In this document: positions 9,422 through 16,848 of the stretch, in pieces
Numbering within the stretch: position 1 is the first letter of the stretch
Layout: every line of letters starts with the position of its first letter
NCBI GenBank assembly: GCA_945869505.1
Contig: CAMBOZ010000006.1
Span: forward strand, 1 to 35,791
Reading direction: 5' to 3'
Length of the DNA: 35,791 nt
From: Bifidobacterium breve
Lineage (GTDB): Bacteria > Actinomycetota > Actinomycetes > Nanopelagicales > Nanopelagicaceae
Translations under genes and position numbers: made by a program
Notes under the pieces: model-generated
Database searches by the model: none
What the model saw: the letters and a program-made list of their open reading frames with translations, nothing else
Told to the model about the DNA's origin: nothing

Positions 9422-9737
9422 TTCTTTTTCAAACCCAGAAGATCAAAAGCTAGCCACTCTTGCAACATCAACCCTGGCGCGCACTGGCGCTAAACAAGCG
9501 GCTGCCTTGCGCGATACAACAGGGCGAACGTATGTTGCGATTAATATTTCTGCTCCAACACTGACGCTAGATGCAGTCCAAGCAGTATTTACAGTTGCTG
9601 CTGCATCGCAAATAGCTGGAATCGAAGGTGTAGTCATTGCGGGGGATAAGGCAGCGATGACCGAAGTGATTACTGATAATTCTCCGCAGGCTACGATCTT
9701 TCATATCGATGCAAACGGGAGTGTTACGAGGGCGTAA
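9414..9737 (+). CDS. Deaminase-fold protein lacking the zinc motifs
   Basis: The 107-residue product matches in layout the small cytidine-deaminase-like proteins that follow the CBS-domain gene in actinobacteria. The recognisable part is LAxSTLARTGAKQAAALRDTTGRTYVAINISAPTLTLDAVQAVFTVAAAS. It contains no cysteine and no His-Ala-Glu or PCxxC motif, so zinc-dependent deamination is not expected. It is therefore best called a pseudo-deaminase of unknown role. It starts with ATG inside the end of the preceding gene (eight-base overlap), so translation is probably coupled. In many relatives era comes next; here an FAA hydrolase gene does. Confidence 0.7.
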   Translation: MSNSFSNPEDQKLATLATSTLARTGAKQAAALRDTTGRTYVAINISAPTLTLDAVQAVFTVAAASQIAGIEGVVIAGDKAAMTEVITDNSPQATIFHIDANGSVTRA

Positions 9738-9746
9738 GATAGCCCA

Positions 9747-10535
9747 ATGCGTATCGTTCGATTCACTCCAGGACCTGAATCTGGCCTCGGTACCGATCCG
9801 CTCTTCGGAGTTCTAGAAGAAGATAATTCGATCACCGTTATCTCAGGTGATCCGATTTACCACGGTGTAACCAAGACCGCAGCAAAGGTAGAGCTTTCAA
9901 AGGTGCGCTTATTAGCGCCAGTAATTCCCCGCAGCAAGATTGTTGCTGTTGGAAAGAATTATGCCGACCATGCAAAAGAGATGGGATCGGAAGTTCCGAA
10001 AGAGCCAATCATTTTTATAAAGCCAAATACATCTGTGATCGGTCCAGGAGACACAATTGTTTGGCCGGCGATGGCTCCAACAATTGATTATGAAGCAGAG
10101 TTAGCCGTGGTTATCGGAAGAGTCTGTAAAGATGTTCCGATTGAGCGAGTGAACGAAGTTATCTTTGGCTACACCTTGGCAAATGACGTAACTTGCCGAG
10201 AGATACAAAAGAGCGATGGTCAATGGTCTCGCGCTAAGGGTTTCGATACTTTCTGCCCAATTGGACCTTGGATTGAAACTGATTTTGTACCAGGCACACA
10301 GCGCATCTTTGCCAAGGTAAATGATGAGTTACGTCAGGATGGAACCCTGGATCAAATGATTTTCAGCGTTCCGCAAATTATTGTCTTTATCTCCCAAGTA
10401 ATGACTTTATTGCCAGGCGATGTAGTTATCACTGGTACGCCAGCGGGAGTTGGTCCACTGATTGCCCGCGGCAACGTCGTGATCGGTGTCGATGGACTTG
10501 GTCAACTAACTAATAAGGTGAGTGCAAAACCGTGA
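9747..10535 (+). CDS. Fumarylacetoacetate hydrolase (FAH) family protein
   Basis: FAH-family enzymes cleave or isomerise beta-diketo acids or act as oxaloacetate decarboxylases or tautomerases; the substrate here is not known. The 262-residue product has the core motifs GKNYADHAKEMG, FIKPNTS, the metal-binding DYEAELAVVIG (ExE), GYTLANDVTCRE, KGFDTFCPIGPW and a late GDVVITGTPAGVGP. The upstream sequence GAGGGCG at 9728-9734 can serve as the ribosome site. It overlaps gltX by four bases; an FAH gene beside gltX is also the arrangement in Mycobacterium. Confidence 0.9.
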   Translation: MRIVRFTPGPESGLGTDPLFGVLEEDNSITVISGDPIYHGVTKTAAKVELSKVRLLAPVIPRSKIVAVGKNYADHAKEMGSEVPKEPIIFIKPNTSVIGPGDTIVWPAMAPTIDYEAELAVVIGRVCKDVPIERVNEVIFGYTLANDVTCREIQKSDGQWSRAKGFDTFCPIGPWIETDFVPGTQRIFAKVNDELRQDGTLDQMIFSVPQIIVFISQVMTLLPGDVVITGTPAGVGPLIARGNVVIGVDGLGQLTNKVSAKP

Positions 10536-11992
10536 GTGAGAAAAAAGTAAAGGTACGTTTTGCGCCATCTCCTACAGGTGACCTACACGTCGGAAATATT
10601 CGCACCGCACTCTTTGACTGGGCATATGCGCGCCATACAGGTGGAACATTCTTATTCCGAATTGAAGATACCGATACAACTCGCGTAACCGATGAATATA
10701 TCCAAGCTGCAATAGACACTTTGAAATGGCTCGGCCTTAACTGGGATGAGGGTCCAGAAGTTGGCGGCGAAAACGGCCCTTACTTGCAATCTCAGCGTTT
10801 AGATATCTATGCGCATTGGGCACAGAAGTTTTTAGATCAGAAAGATGCTTATCAGTGCTATTGCTCACCAGATGAGTTAGAAGCGGTGCGCGAAGCGCAA
10901 CGTGCGGCAAATGTCGCGCCTGGATATAACGGTCATTGCCGTGCGTTAACTTCTGATCAAATTGCAGCGTATAAAGCAGAGGGACGGGAAGCCGTTGTTC
11001 GTATGCGCATGCCAAATGGCAGCACAACTTTTACTGATGAGATTCGTGGCGATGTAACTTTTGATCATAAATTCGTACCTGACTTTGTCTTGGTACGCGC
11101 AGATGGTTCACCGCTATACACCTTGGCTGTTGCGGTCGATGATATTTTGATGAAGGTAACTCACGTTTTACGCGGTGAAGATCTCCTTTCATCAACACCA
11201 CGCCAGATTCGGGTCTATCAAGCAATGGGCGTAGCAATTGCTGATTACCCAGTATTTGCCCACCTGCCATTTGTTATGGGTCAAGATAATGCCAAACTCT
11301 CTAAGCGCAACGGCGAAGTTTCAATCGCTTGGTATCTCGAACAAGTGTCTTTACCTGAGGCGATCTGTAACTATTTAGCGCTCCTTGGTTGGTCACCAGG
11401 TGATGATCGTGAAAATGTAACAATGGCTGAACTCTGTGAGTTATTTACCGTTGATAAAGTCCATTCCTCACCAGCACGCTTTGATATGAAGAAGTTAGAA
11501 GCGATCAATGGTGACAAAATTCGCGCCCTGACCTTAGATGAATTTCTCAAGTGGTCCCTCCCATTTTTAACAAAAGCTGGTGTAATCACTGGAAGTGATT
11601 CTGAAATTGCACTAGTTAAGCAAGCGCTGCCACTAATTCAAGAGCGTATTGTGAAACTCGATGAAGTACCGGCGATGTTGCGGTTCTTATTTGTAAAGAA
11701 CTTCGCTGTAGAAGAAGCTTCGCTGTCTAAGGTAACTGATAGCGCTTCCAAAGATGTTTTAAAGCGCACCTTGGCCGAGTTAACGCCACTCACAACCTGG
11801 AACCACGATTCAATTGAAGCCGCACTTCGCGCATCACTTATTGAAGAGATGGGCTTAAAGCCACGTATTGCTTTTGGTGCGGTACGTATCGCAACAACCG
11901 GAAGCACAATTTCACCGCCGCTCTTTGAGTCGATGGAGTTACTCGGTAAAGAGGCCTCATTGGCCCGAATTACTGCGGCGATAGACCTATAA
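10532..11992 (+). CDS. gltX: Glutamyl-tRNA synthetase
   Basis: GluRS charges tRNA-Glu, and in organisms without GlnRS also mischarges tRNA-Gln for conversion by GatCAB. The 486-residue class I enzyme has the HIGH-type motif in PSPTGDLHVGNIRTALF and the KMSKS-type motif KLSKRNGE. A Cys-rich segment (QCYCSPDEL...GHCRAL) resembles the bacterial GluRS zinc site. The start is GTG within the FAH gene stop. tRNA-Gln and tRNA-Glu genes follow directly downstream, so enzyme and both possible substrates are clustered. Whether it is non-discriminating cannot be told without knowing if glnS or gatCAB exists elsewhere. Confidence 0.97.
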   Translation: MSEKKVKVRFAPSPTGDLHVGNIRTALFDWAYARHTGGTFLFRIEDTDTTRVTDEYIQAAIDTLKWLGLNWDEGPEVGGENGPYLQSQRLDIYAHWAQKFLDQKDAYQCYCSPDELEAVREAQRAANVAPGYNGHCRALTSDQIAAYKAEGREAVVRMRMPNGSTTFTDEIRGDVTFDHKFVPDFVLVRADGSPLYTLAVAVDDILMKVTHVLRGEDLLSSTPRQIRVYQAMGVAIADYPVFAHLPFVMGQDNAKLSKRNGEVSIAWYLEQVSLPEAICNYLALLGWSPGDDRENVTMAELCELFTVDKVHSSPARFDMKKLEAINGDKIRALTLDEFLKWSLPFLTKAGVITGSDSEIALVKQALPLIQERIVKLDEVPAMLRFLFVKNFAVEEASLSKVTDSASKDVLKRTLAELTPLTTWNHDSIEAALRASLIEEMGLKPRIAFGAVRIATTGSTISPPLFESMELLGKEASLARITAAIDL

Positions 11993-12032
11993 ATCTTCTT
12001 TAAAAATTGCGGTATTCTTGCCCCTGTTCTAA

Positions 12033-12104
12033 TGGGGTATGGGGTAATTGGCAGCCCTGCTGATTCTGGTTCAGTAAGTCTAGGTTCGAGTCCTGGTACC
12101 CCAG
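12033..12104 (+). tRNA. tRNA-Gln (CTG anticodon)
   Basis: The acceptor stem TGGGGTA (12033-12039) pairs with TACCCCA (12097-12103), with discriminator G at 12104. The anticodon stem GCTGA/TCAGT encloses loop TTCTGGT, giving anticodon CTG. The T arm is CTAGG-TTCGAGT-CCTGG. The 3' CCA is not encoded. It lies 40 bases after gltX. Confidence 0.95.
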
Positions 12105-12151
12105 CGCAGTACCCAGCAATACAAGCAATATACGTTGTAAAAATGTACTAG

Positions 12152-12227
12152 GGCCCCGTCGTCTAGCGGCCTAGGACTCTGGCTTCTCAAGTCAGCTACG
12201 AGGGTTCGAATCCCTTCGGGGCTACCA
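12152..12227 (+). tRNA. tRNA-Glu (CTC anticodon)
   Basis: The acceptor stem GGCCCCG (12152-12158) pairs with CGGGGCT (with one G-T pair). The anticodon stem CTGGC/GTCAG encloses TTCTCAA, giving anticodon CTC. The T loop is TTCGAAT. The discriminator A at 12224 is followed by an encoded CCA (12225-12227), unlike the neighbouring tRNA-Gln. Confidence 0.95.
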
Positions 12228-12233
12228 ATGCAT

Positions 12234-12280
12234 CAGAGCGCTTACGGATATTTACCTCCAGTAAGCGCTCTGTTCATTTT
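12234..12280 (+). terminator. Rho-independent terminator after the tRNA genes
   Basis: A perfect 12-bp inverted repeat, CAGAGCGCTTAC (12234-12245) and GTAAGCGCTCTG (12261-12272), encloses a 15-base loop and is followed by TTCATTTT. It closes the long + strand housekeeping block. The following 147 bases (12281-12427) are AT-rich and must hold the promoter of the next gene; no convincing -35/-10 pair was identified. Confidence 0.85.
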
Positions 12281-12427
12281 GGAAGATGTTTATTTCATTA
12301 GATTCTTTTTGATCATAACTGCTAATTCACGAGTTATTACTTAGTTAATTGCTATCTATTCATTATTAAGAGATTAGATCGCCTCGTTCGAACCCAGAAC
12401 TTCCCATAACCCAAATAGGAGATTTAA

Positions 12428-14047
12428 GTGAAATTGATTCAAGTAAAGCGTGGATTAGCAGTAATTACTGCTACTGCGTTTCTAGCAATCTCGGCAGCTC
12501 CTGCAAATGCAGCAGCGCCAGTTTATGTAGAAGCTGTTGCAACATCTGCGACTCTTACACCATTTGCCTCAGCAGGTGACATGGTTGGCACATACCTAGT
12601 TCCAGGAATTCCAGATGGACTTGGTGTTGTTAAAAATGGCAACTCCCTTCGCGTTATTACCAATCACGAATGGAGTGCAACTAACGCAGTTGCAGCCGGC
12701 CGCACAACAGCCGGTGGACTAGTTTCAGGATCATTCCTAAGCGATATGACCTATGACCTAAAAACACAAAAGGTTACAAAAGCAGTTGACCTATTTAAAG
12801 ATGTAGTTTGGTATGACTACACAACTGGTAAGTACGGTCAAACTCCAGTAGCTCCTGCAGGTGCTTTGGTTAAGGATTCTTACGGAACCCTAAACCACTC
12901 TTACTTGTTAAATCGTTTCTGCTCAGGATCACTAGCTCCAGCAGGATCATTCTTTGACAAGGCATCTGGTTATGGATCTAACGATGCAGTATTTCTTGCC
13001 GGAGAAGAAGGCGGAGATGAATCACGCGCTTTCGCTACAAACTTAACAAACGGCCAACTCGTACAACTTCCGGCTCTCGGACTCGCTGCTTGGGAGAATG
13101 TGATCCCAGCACGAACCAAGGGCAAGACAACTGTACTTATGACCAATGAAGATGGTTCATCAACAGATAGCCAACAATGGATGTATGTCGGAACAAAGAC
13201 AAAGACCGGCACTTGGTATGAAAAAGCTGGCTTTACCAACGGAAAGTCATATGTTGTAGCGGCAGCTGCGGGTGCAGCGGTTGCGAACGATGCCGAGATT
13301 CGCACTAAGTACGGCAAGAACAAGCCTTTCCCAATCTCATTTGCTGAAGTTAATATCAAGGCGAATGGAAAAGATCAGAACATTGAAGCCAATGCAAAGG
13401 GAATTGAATTTGCTCGCGTAGAAGATGGTCATTTCGATCCTAAGAAGCCAAATGATTATTACTTTGTAACTACACAATCAGACTCGGATCCACTTAACAA
13501 AGCTGTTGCAGCTACTACCCCAAATCCAGCTACACCAACAGTAAGTCGCGATGGTGGAGCGCTATGGCGCATTCGCTTTAATGATGTATCAAAGCCTTTG
13601 AGCGGTGCAACTCTTGAACTGCTACTAGATGGATCTGAAAGCATTTACATGTCTAAGCCAGATAACATCTCAGTAGATTCATTTGGAAATGTCTTGATCC
13701 AAGAAGATCCAGGCAACAATGCTCACCTTGCGCGTATCGTTTCTTATCGCATTAGCGATGGCAAAGTTGGAACTATCGCTCAATTTAAAGCGGAATACTT
13801 CACATCAACGGGTGCTTCCTTCATCACTCAAGATGAAGAATCCTCAGGAATCGTTGATGTAACAACTGAATTGCGTACATCTAAGTCAGATACAGCTAGC
13901 TACTACATGTTTGTAGCGCAGATTCACGCAACTCCTGCAAAGGCTCGTCCTGACCTTGATCCAGCCGATGCCACTTTGGCAAAAGCTGTTGAAGGCGGAC
14001 AGTGGTACATCTTAAAGATTACGAACTGGACTGACGTCTATAAGTAA
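12428..14047 (+). CDS. Secreted DUF839 / PhoX-like protein (putative phosphatase)
   Basis: The 539-residue product starts with a Sec signal peptide (basic MKLIQVKR, hydrophobic core, cleavage near APANA-AAP, residue 29). The body resembles the DUF839/PhoX group of beta-propeller proteins: NHEW, NRFCSGSL, EEGGDESRAF, TNEDG, EFARVEDGHFDPKKPNDYYFVTT and DNISVDSFGNVLIQEDPG. PhoX members are calcium/iron-dependent alkaline phosphatases, but many DUF839 proteins are untested, so phosphatase activity is inferred. There is only one Cys in the protein. There is no twin-arginine pair, unlike classical Tat-exported PhoX. The start is GTG with AGGAG at 12417-12421. It stands alone between two terminators. 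Confidence 0.65.
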   Translation: MKLIQVKRGLAVITATAFLAISAAPANAAAPVYVEAVATSATLTPFASAGDMVGTYLVPGIPDGLGVVKNGNSLRVITNHEWSATNAVAAGRTTAGGLVSGSFLSDMTYDLKTQKVTKAVDLFKDVVWYDYTTGKYGQTPVAPAGALVKDSYGTLNHSYLLNRFCSGSLAPAGSFFDKASGYGSNDAVFLAGEEGGDESRAFATNLTNGQLVQLPALGLAAWENVIPARTKGKTTVLMTNEDGSSTDSQQWMYVGTKTKTGTWYEKAGFTNGKSYVVAAAAGAAVANDAEIRTKYGKNKPFPISFAEVNIKANGKDQNIEANAKGIEFARVEDGHFDPKKPNDYYFVTTQSDSDPLNKAVAATTPNPATPTVSRDGGALWRIRFNDVSKPLSGATLELLLDGSESIYMSKPDNISVDSFGNVLIQEDPGNNAHLARIVSYRISDGKVGTIAQFKAEYFTSTGASFITQDEESSGIVDVTTELRTSKSDTASYYMFVAQIHATPAKARPDLDPADATLAKAVEGGQWYILKITNWTDVYK

Positions 14048-14066
14048 TCTTTTGTCGAGGGATGGG

Positions 14067-14099
14067 AAAAGAGGCCAGGCAACTGGCCTCTTTTCTTTT
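14067..14099. terminator. Bidirectional rho-independent terminator
   Basis: AAAAGAGGCCAG (14067-14078) and CTGGCCTCTTTT (14083-14094) form a perfect 12-bp stem with a GCAA loop, followed by TCTTTTC. The stem has A-runs on the left and T-runs on the right, so it can work in both directions between the convergent PhoX-like gene and the SDR gene that ends at 14100. Confidence 0.88.
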
Positions 14100-14804
14100 C
14101 TACCAAGAGTTTAAGCCGAGGCCACCATCGAAGTCGTAAGTACTTCCGGTGGCCCAAGCATTAGCATCTGAAAATAAAAATTCAGTAACTCCAACAACTT
14201 CTTCAGCACTTGCATAACGCTTTAGTGGCGTAGCCGCTTTCCAGGCAGCCACTCCTTCTGGCCAAGCTTTATCAATTCCGGGTCGACCAATCAATCCAAG
14301 GCGCAATCCAAGTACGCGCATTGGTGCGTGATTGCGTGACGCTGAGCGAGTTAAGACATCAAGTGCTGCCTTGCTTGCACCATAAATTTCGTGACCAGGG
14401 CGAGGATTTAGCGCCTCAACTGATGAAATATTTAAAACAACGCTCACCCCAGATTTAGCAGACTCTTCAATAATTTCTTTCGGAGCATCAACATTTATGC
14501 GCATCATCAATTCAATTTCGGCGCGCGTGGCATGTGCTGGATCCAGAATTGCTTGATTGGCAGCGTTATTGATTACAAAATCTAAATTACCTGCTCGAGA
14601 TAGCGCTTCCCGTACAAGTGAATTTCCAGATTTGGCTACAGATAAATCAGCAGCGATGACGTGTAAGTTGTGGTGCGCCGAAATCTCACCAGTATTTACT
14701 TGTGCACATACCGTTGCTCCAAGATTAAGAAATCGCGAGACATATGCCTGGCCAATAAAGCCTGATGCACCTGTAATTAATATGCTCTTGCCAGAAAAGC
14801 TCAT
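14100..14804 (-). CDS. Short-chain dehydrogenase/reductase (SDR), last gene of the nucleoside operon
   Basis: The 234-residue product is a classical SDR. It has the Rossmann glycine motif TGASGFIG (residues 11-18), NNAA, the catalytic Ser in LNISSVEA, YGASK with the Tyr-Lys pair, and the usual C-terminal end GSTYDFDGG. Substrate and cofactor preference cannot be deduced. The start overlaps the amidohydrolase stop by four bases, so it is translated as part of the purine nucleoside unit. A role on a ribose-derived product is only a guess from position. Confidence 0.85.
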   Translation of the reverse strand: MSFSGKSILITGASGFIGQAYVSRFLNLGATVCAQVNTGEISAHHNLHVIAADLSVAKSGNSLVREALSRAGNLDFVINNAANQAILDPAHATRAEIELMMRINVDAPKEIIEESAKSGVSVVLNISSVEALNPRPGHEIYGASKAALDVLTRSASRNHAPMRVLGLRLGLIGRPGIDKAWPEGVAAWKAATPLKRYASAEEVVGVTEFLFSDANAWATGSTYDFDGGLGLNSW

Positions 14805-16102
14805 TTGAGAGGTTCCAGCGCCTTTACCCGCAGGTTCACTCGTTTGATTAAATCAGTTAAAACAATCTTGGTGCTCTGACGCTTGGCAACGACTTGATCA
14901 CCTGCCACCCAAACATCGGTTACATCACCGCGCCCAGCAGCAAAGACCAGCAGTGCATTTACATCGTGGACTGGAGTTAAATGTGCGGCGTGAAGATCAA
15001 GGGCAATTAAATCTGCTTCCTTGCCGATTTCGATGCTACCGACGCGATCACCCAGACCAACTGCTTTCGCTGCCTCGATAGTTGCGGCGCGAACTATGGA
15101 AGTTAGATCAACATCAGCAGGGGATTGGCGAAGGGCAACGACGTGGGCTGCCATTCGCATTACTGAGAACATATCCAAGTCATTAGAAGAAGAACAAGAA
15201 TCAGTACCAAGGCCCACGGTGATGCCGGCATTACGCATATCGTTAAAGCGCGCAAGTCCTGACCCAAGTTTTAAATTACTTCCGGGGCAATGACCGACTG
15301 AAGTTCCCTTACTTGCAGCGATCTTCATATCAGAATCTGATAAATGCACGCCGTGTCCGAAGATGGTTGGCACATCCAAGATTCCTGTATCGCGGCAGAC
15401 TTCAGTAGGGGATTTAGAGTAACGAGATTGCACATCAGCATTTTCTGCTTCAGTTTCAGATACGTGTAAATGAATTCGCGCACCAAGTTCTTTGGCGATC
15501 GCGGCGACTTCAGTTAAATTCTCCGGCGAATCTGTATAAGTCGAATGCGGCATAAAGTAGGTAGGAATGAATGGCCCACCGATCTTTGCTAACTCTGCTG
15601 GCCATTGATGAGCTCGCTCAATTCGCTGCGCCCATTGCAGCCCATCTAAACCAGGGAAGTCAAAGAAAATCGGACCAGCTATATGGCGAAGGCCAACGCG
15701 CACCGCTCCGCGATGGGTAGCAACTGGATTTAAATACATATCCATTGTCGTGGTTGTGCCAGAAAGTAGCGCTTCAAGTGCTCCAAGTTCTGTGCCGAGT
15801 TCGCAAGTTGCCTCGTCCATAATCGCACCTTCTGCAGCCCAGACGCGTTCTAGAAAACCTTGCAAGTTAACGCCTTCTGCCCAGCCACGAAGTAAGGACA
15901 TTCCTAAGTGAGTGTGGCTATTGATTAGCCCTGGAGAAATTAACTTATCTGTCGCATCAAAAATTGTTTTAGCATCTGGCGCTTCGGTTCCGATATAGGC
16001 AATTTTTCCATCTTTGATACCGATAGAAACACCTTCGAGAATTTCATCTTTAGCATTTGAGGTAACGGCGTAACGCGCGTTCTTGATGAGTAAATCAAGC
16101 AT
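14801..16102 (-). CDS. mtaD: Amidohydrolase: MTA/SAH/adenosine deaminase family (MtaD-like)
   Basis: Enzymes of this family deaminate 5'-methylthioadenosine, S-adenosylhomocysteine or adenosine at C6; related members act on guanine or s-triazines. The 433-residue product has the metal-binding HxH in NSHTHLGMSLLRGW, HLHVSETEAEN, GHGVHLSDSD and the Asp in GLGTDSCSSSNDLDM. The N- and C-terminal urease-like beta-sandwich parts are intact (LISPGLIN; IEIGKEADLIALD). Its start overlaps the phosphorylase stop by one base. That neighbour and the nucleoside transporter upstream favour a purine nucleoside substrate; which one is not determined. Confidence 0.85.
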   Translation of the reverse strand: MLDLLIKNARYAVTSNAKDEILEGVSIGIKDGKIAYIGTEAPDAKTIFDATDKLISPGLINSHTHLGMSLLRGWAEGVNLQGFLERVWAAEGAIMDEATCELGTELGALEALLSGTTTTMDMYLNPVATHRGAVRVGLRHIAGPIFFDFPGLDGLQWAQRIERAHQWPAELAKIGGPFIPTYFMPHSTYTDSPENLTEVAAIAKELGARIHLHVSETEAENADVQSRYSKSPTEVCRDTGILDVPTIFGHGVHLSDSDMKIAASKGTSVGHCPGSNLKLGSGLARFNDMRNAGITVGLGTDSCSSSNDLDMFSVMRMAAHVVALRQSPADVDLTSIVRAATIEAAKAVGLGDRVGSIEIGKEADLIALDLHAAHLTPVHDVNALLVFAAGRGDVTDVWVAGDQVVAKRQSTKIVLTDLIKRVNLRVKALEPLK

Positions 16103-16839
16103 TAGGCAAAAGCCTTGATGGTTCCATCAATAATGGTGATTACCTTTTCGCTAGCAGCCTTTAGCGCTGCGTTTATATCTTCCATTGTGATCGGTGCATC
16201 GCTCACTCCAGCTGCGGGATTAACTACAAGAGCGATTGCGGCGTAACGCAGTCCAGCTTCTTTTGCCAGCGAAACTTCTGGCACTCCGGTCATACCAACG
16301 ACAGTTGCACCAGATAGTGCCGCAAGACGAATTTCTGCTGGTGTTTCAAAGCGCGGACCGTTAAAGCCGGCGTAGATACCACCTGTGTTAAGTGCGATTC
16401 CAGCGCCTTTCGCTGACCTTGCCATTGCAGATTTAACATCAGCATCGTAGAGATGAGACATATCTATATGTTGCACACCGCCAGGTTGCACGCCATCGAA
16501 GAAAGTATCGGCGCGACCGTGTGTGAAATCTACGAAATCATCAAGTAATTGCAGAGATCCAGCTGGCAATTTTGGATCTATTCCGCCTACAACGTTTACG
16601 GCGATGACAAAATCCACACCTGCGTTCTTTAGCGCTGTGATATTGGCTCGATAGTTAACCGCGCTCGGTGGGACGCTGTGATCAACGCCATGGCGCGTTA
16701 GAAATGCAATCTCTACGCCGTGCCAAGAACCCGATGTAATTAACGCTTTCCCATAGACAGTATCAACTGCTTGCGGTGTTGATCCTGCGAGCGCCGGCAA
16801 ATTATAGAAACCAGTGCCTGCAATGATGCCAATCTTCAT
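16102..16839 (-). CDS. MTA/MTI-type purine nucleoside phosphorylase
   Basis: Phosphorolysis of a purine nucleoside to base plus ribose-1-phosphate (or 5-methylthioribose-1-phosphate). The 245-residue product has the MTAP/PNP class II landmarks: GTGFY (phosphate site), TRHG, NYRANI, NVVGGI, GPRFET (161-166) and VGMTGVPE (181-188). The purine pocket reads VVNPAAG with Asn207 where 6-aminopurine-specific MTAP has Asp and 6-oxopurine enzymes (PNP, bacterial methylthioinosine phosphorylase) have Asn. This suggests inosine or methylthioinosine rather than MTA itself, matching the deaminase gene directly downstream. The gene starts nine bases after the ATPase gene. Confidence 0.88.
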   Translation of the reverse strand: MKIGIIAGTGFYNLPALAGSTPQAVDTVYGKALITSGSWHGVEIAFLTRHGVDHSVPPSAVNYRANITALKNAGVDFVIAVNVVGGIDPKLPAGSLQLLDDFVDFTHGRADTFFDGVQPGGVQHIDMSHLYDADVKSAMARSAKGAGIALNTGGIYAGFNGPRFETPAEIRLAALSGATVVGMTGVPEVSLAKEAGLRYAAIALVVNPAAGVSDAPITMEDINAALKAASEKVITIIDGTIKAFA

Positions 16840-16848
16840 GCAGTTAAC

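Noticed and set aside
12380..12427. Possible Pho box (11-base repeats) before the PhoX-like gene
   Set aside because: GTTCGAACC and GAACTTCC spaced by about 11 bases only loosely resemble the actinobacterial GTTCACC repeats; not enough to call.
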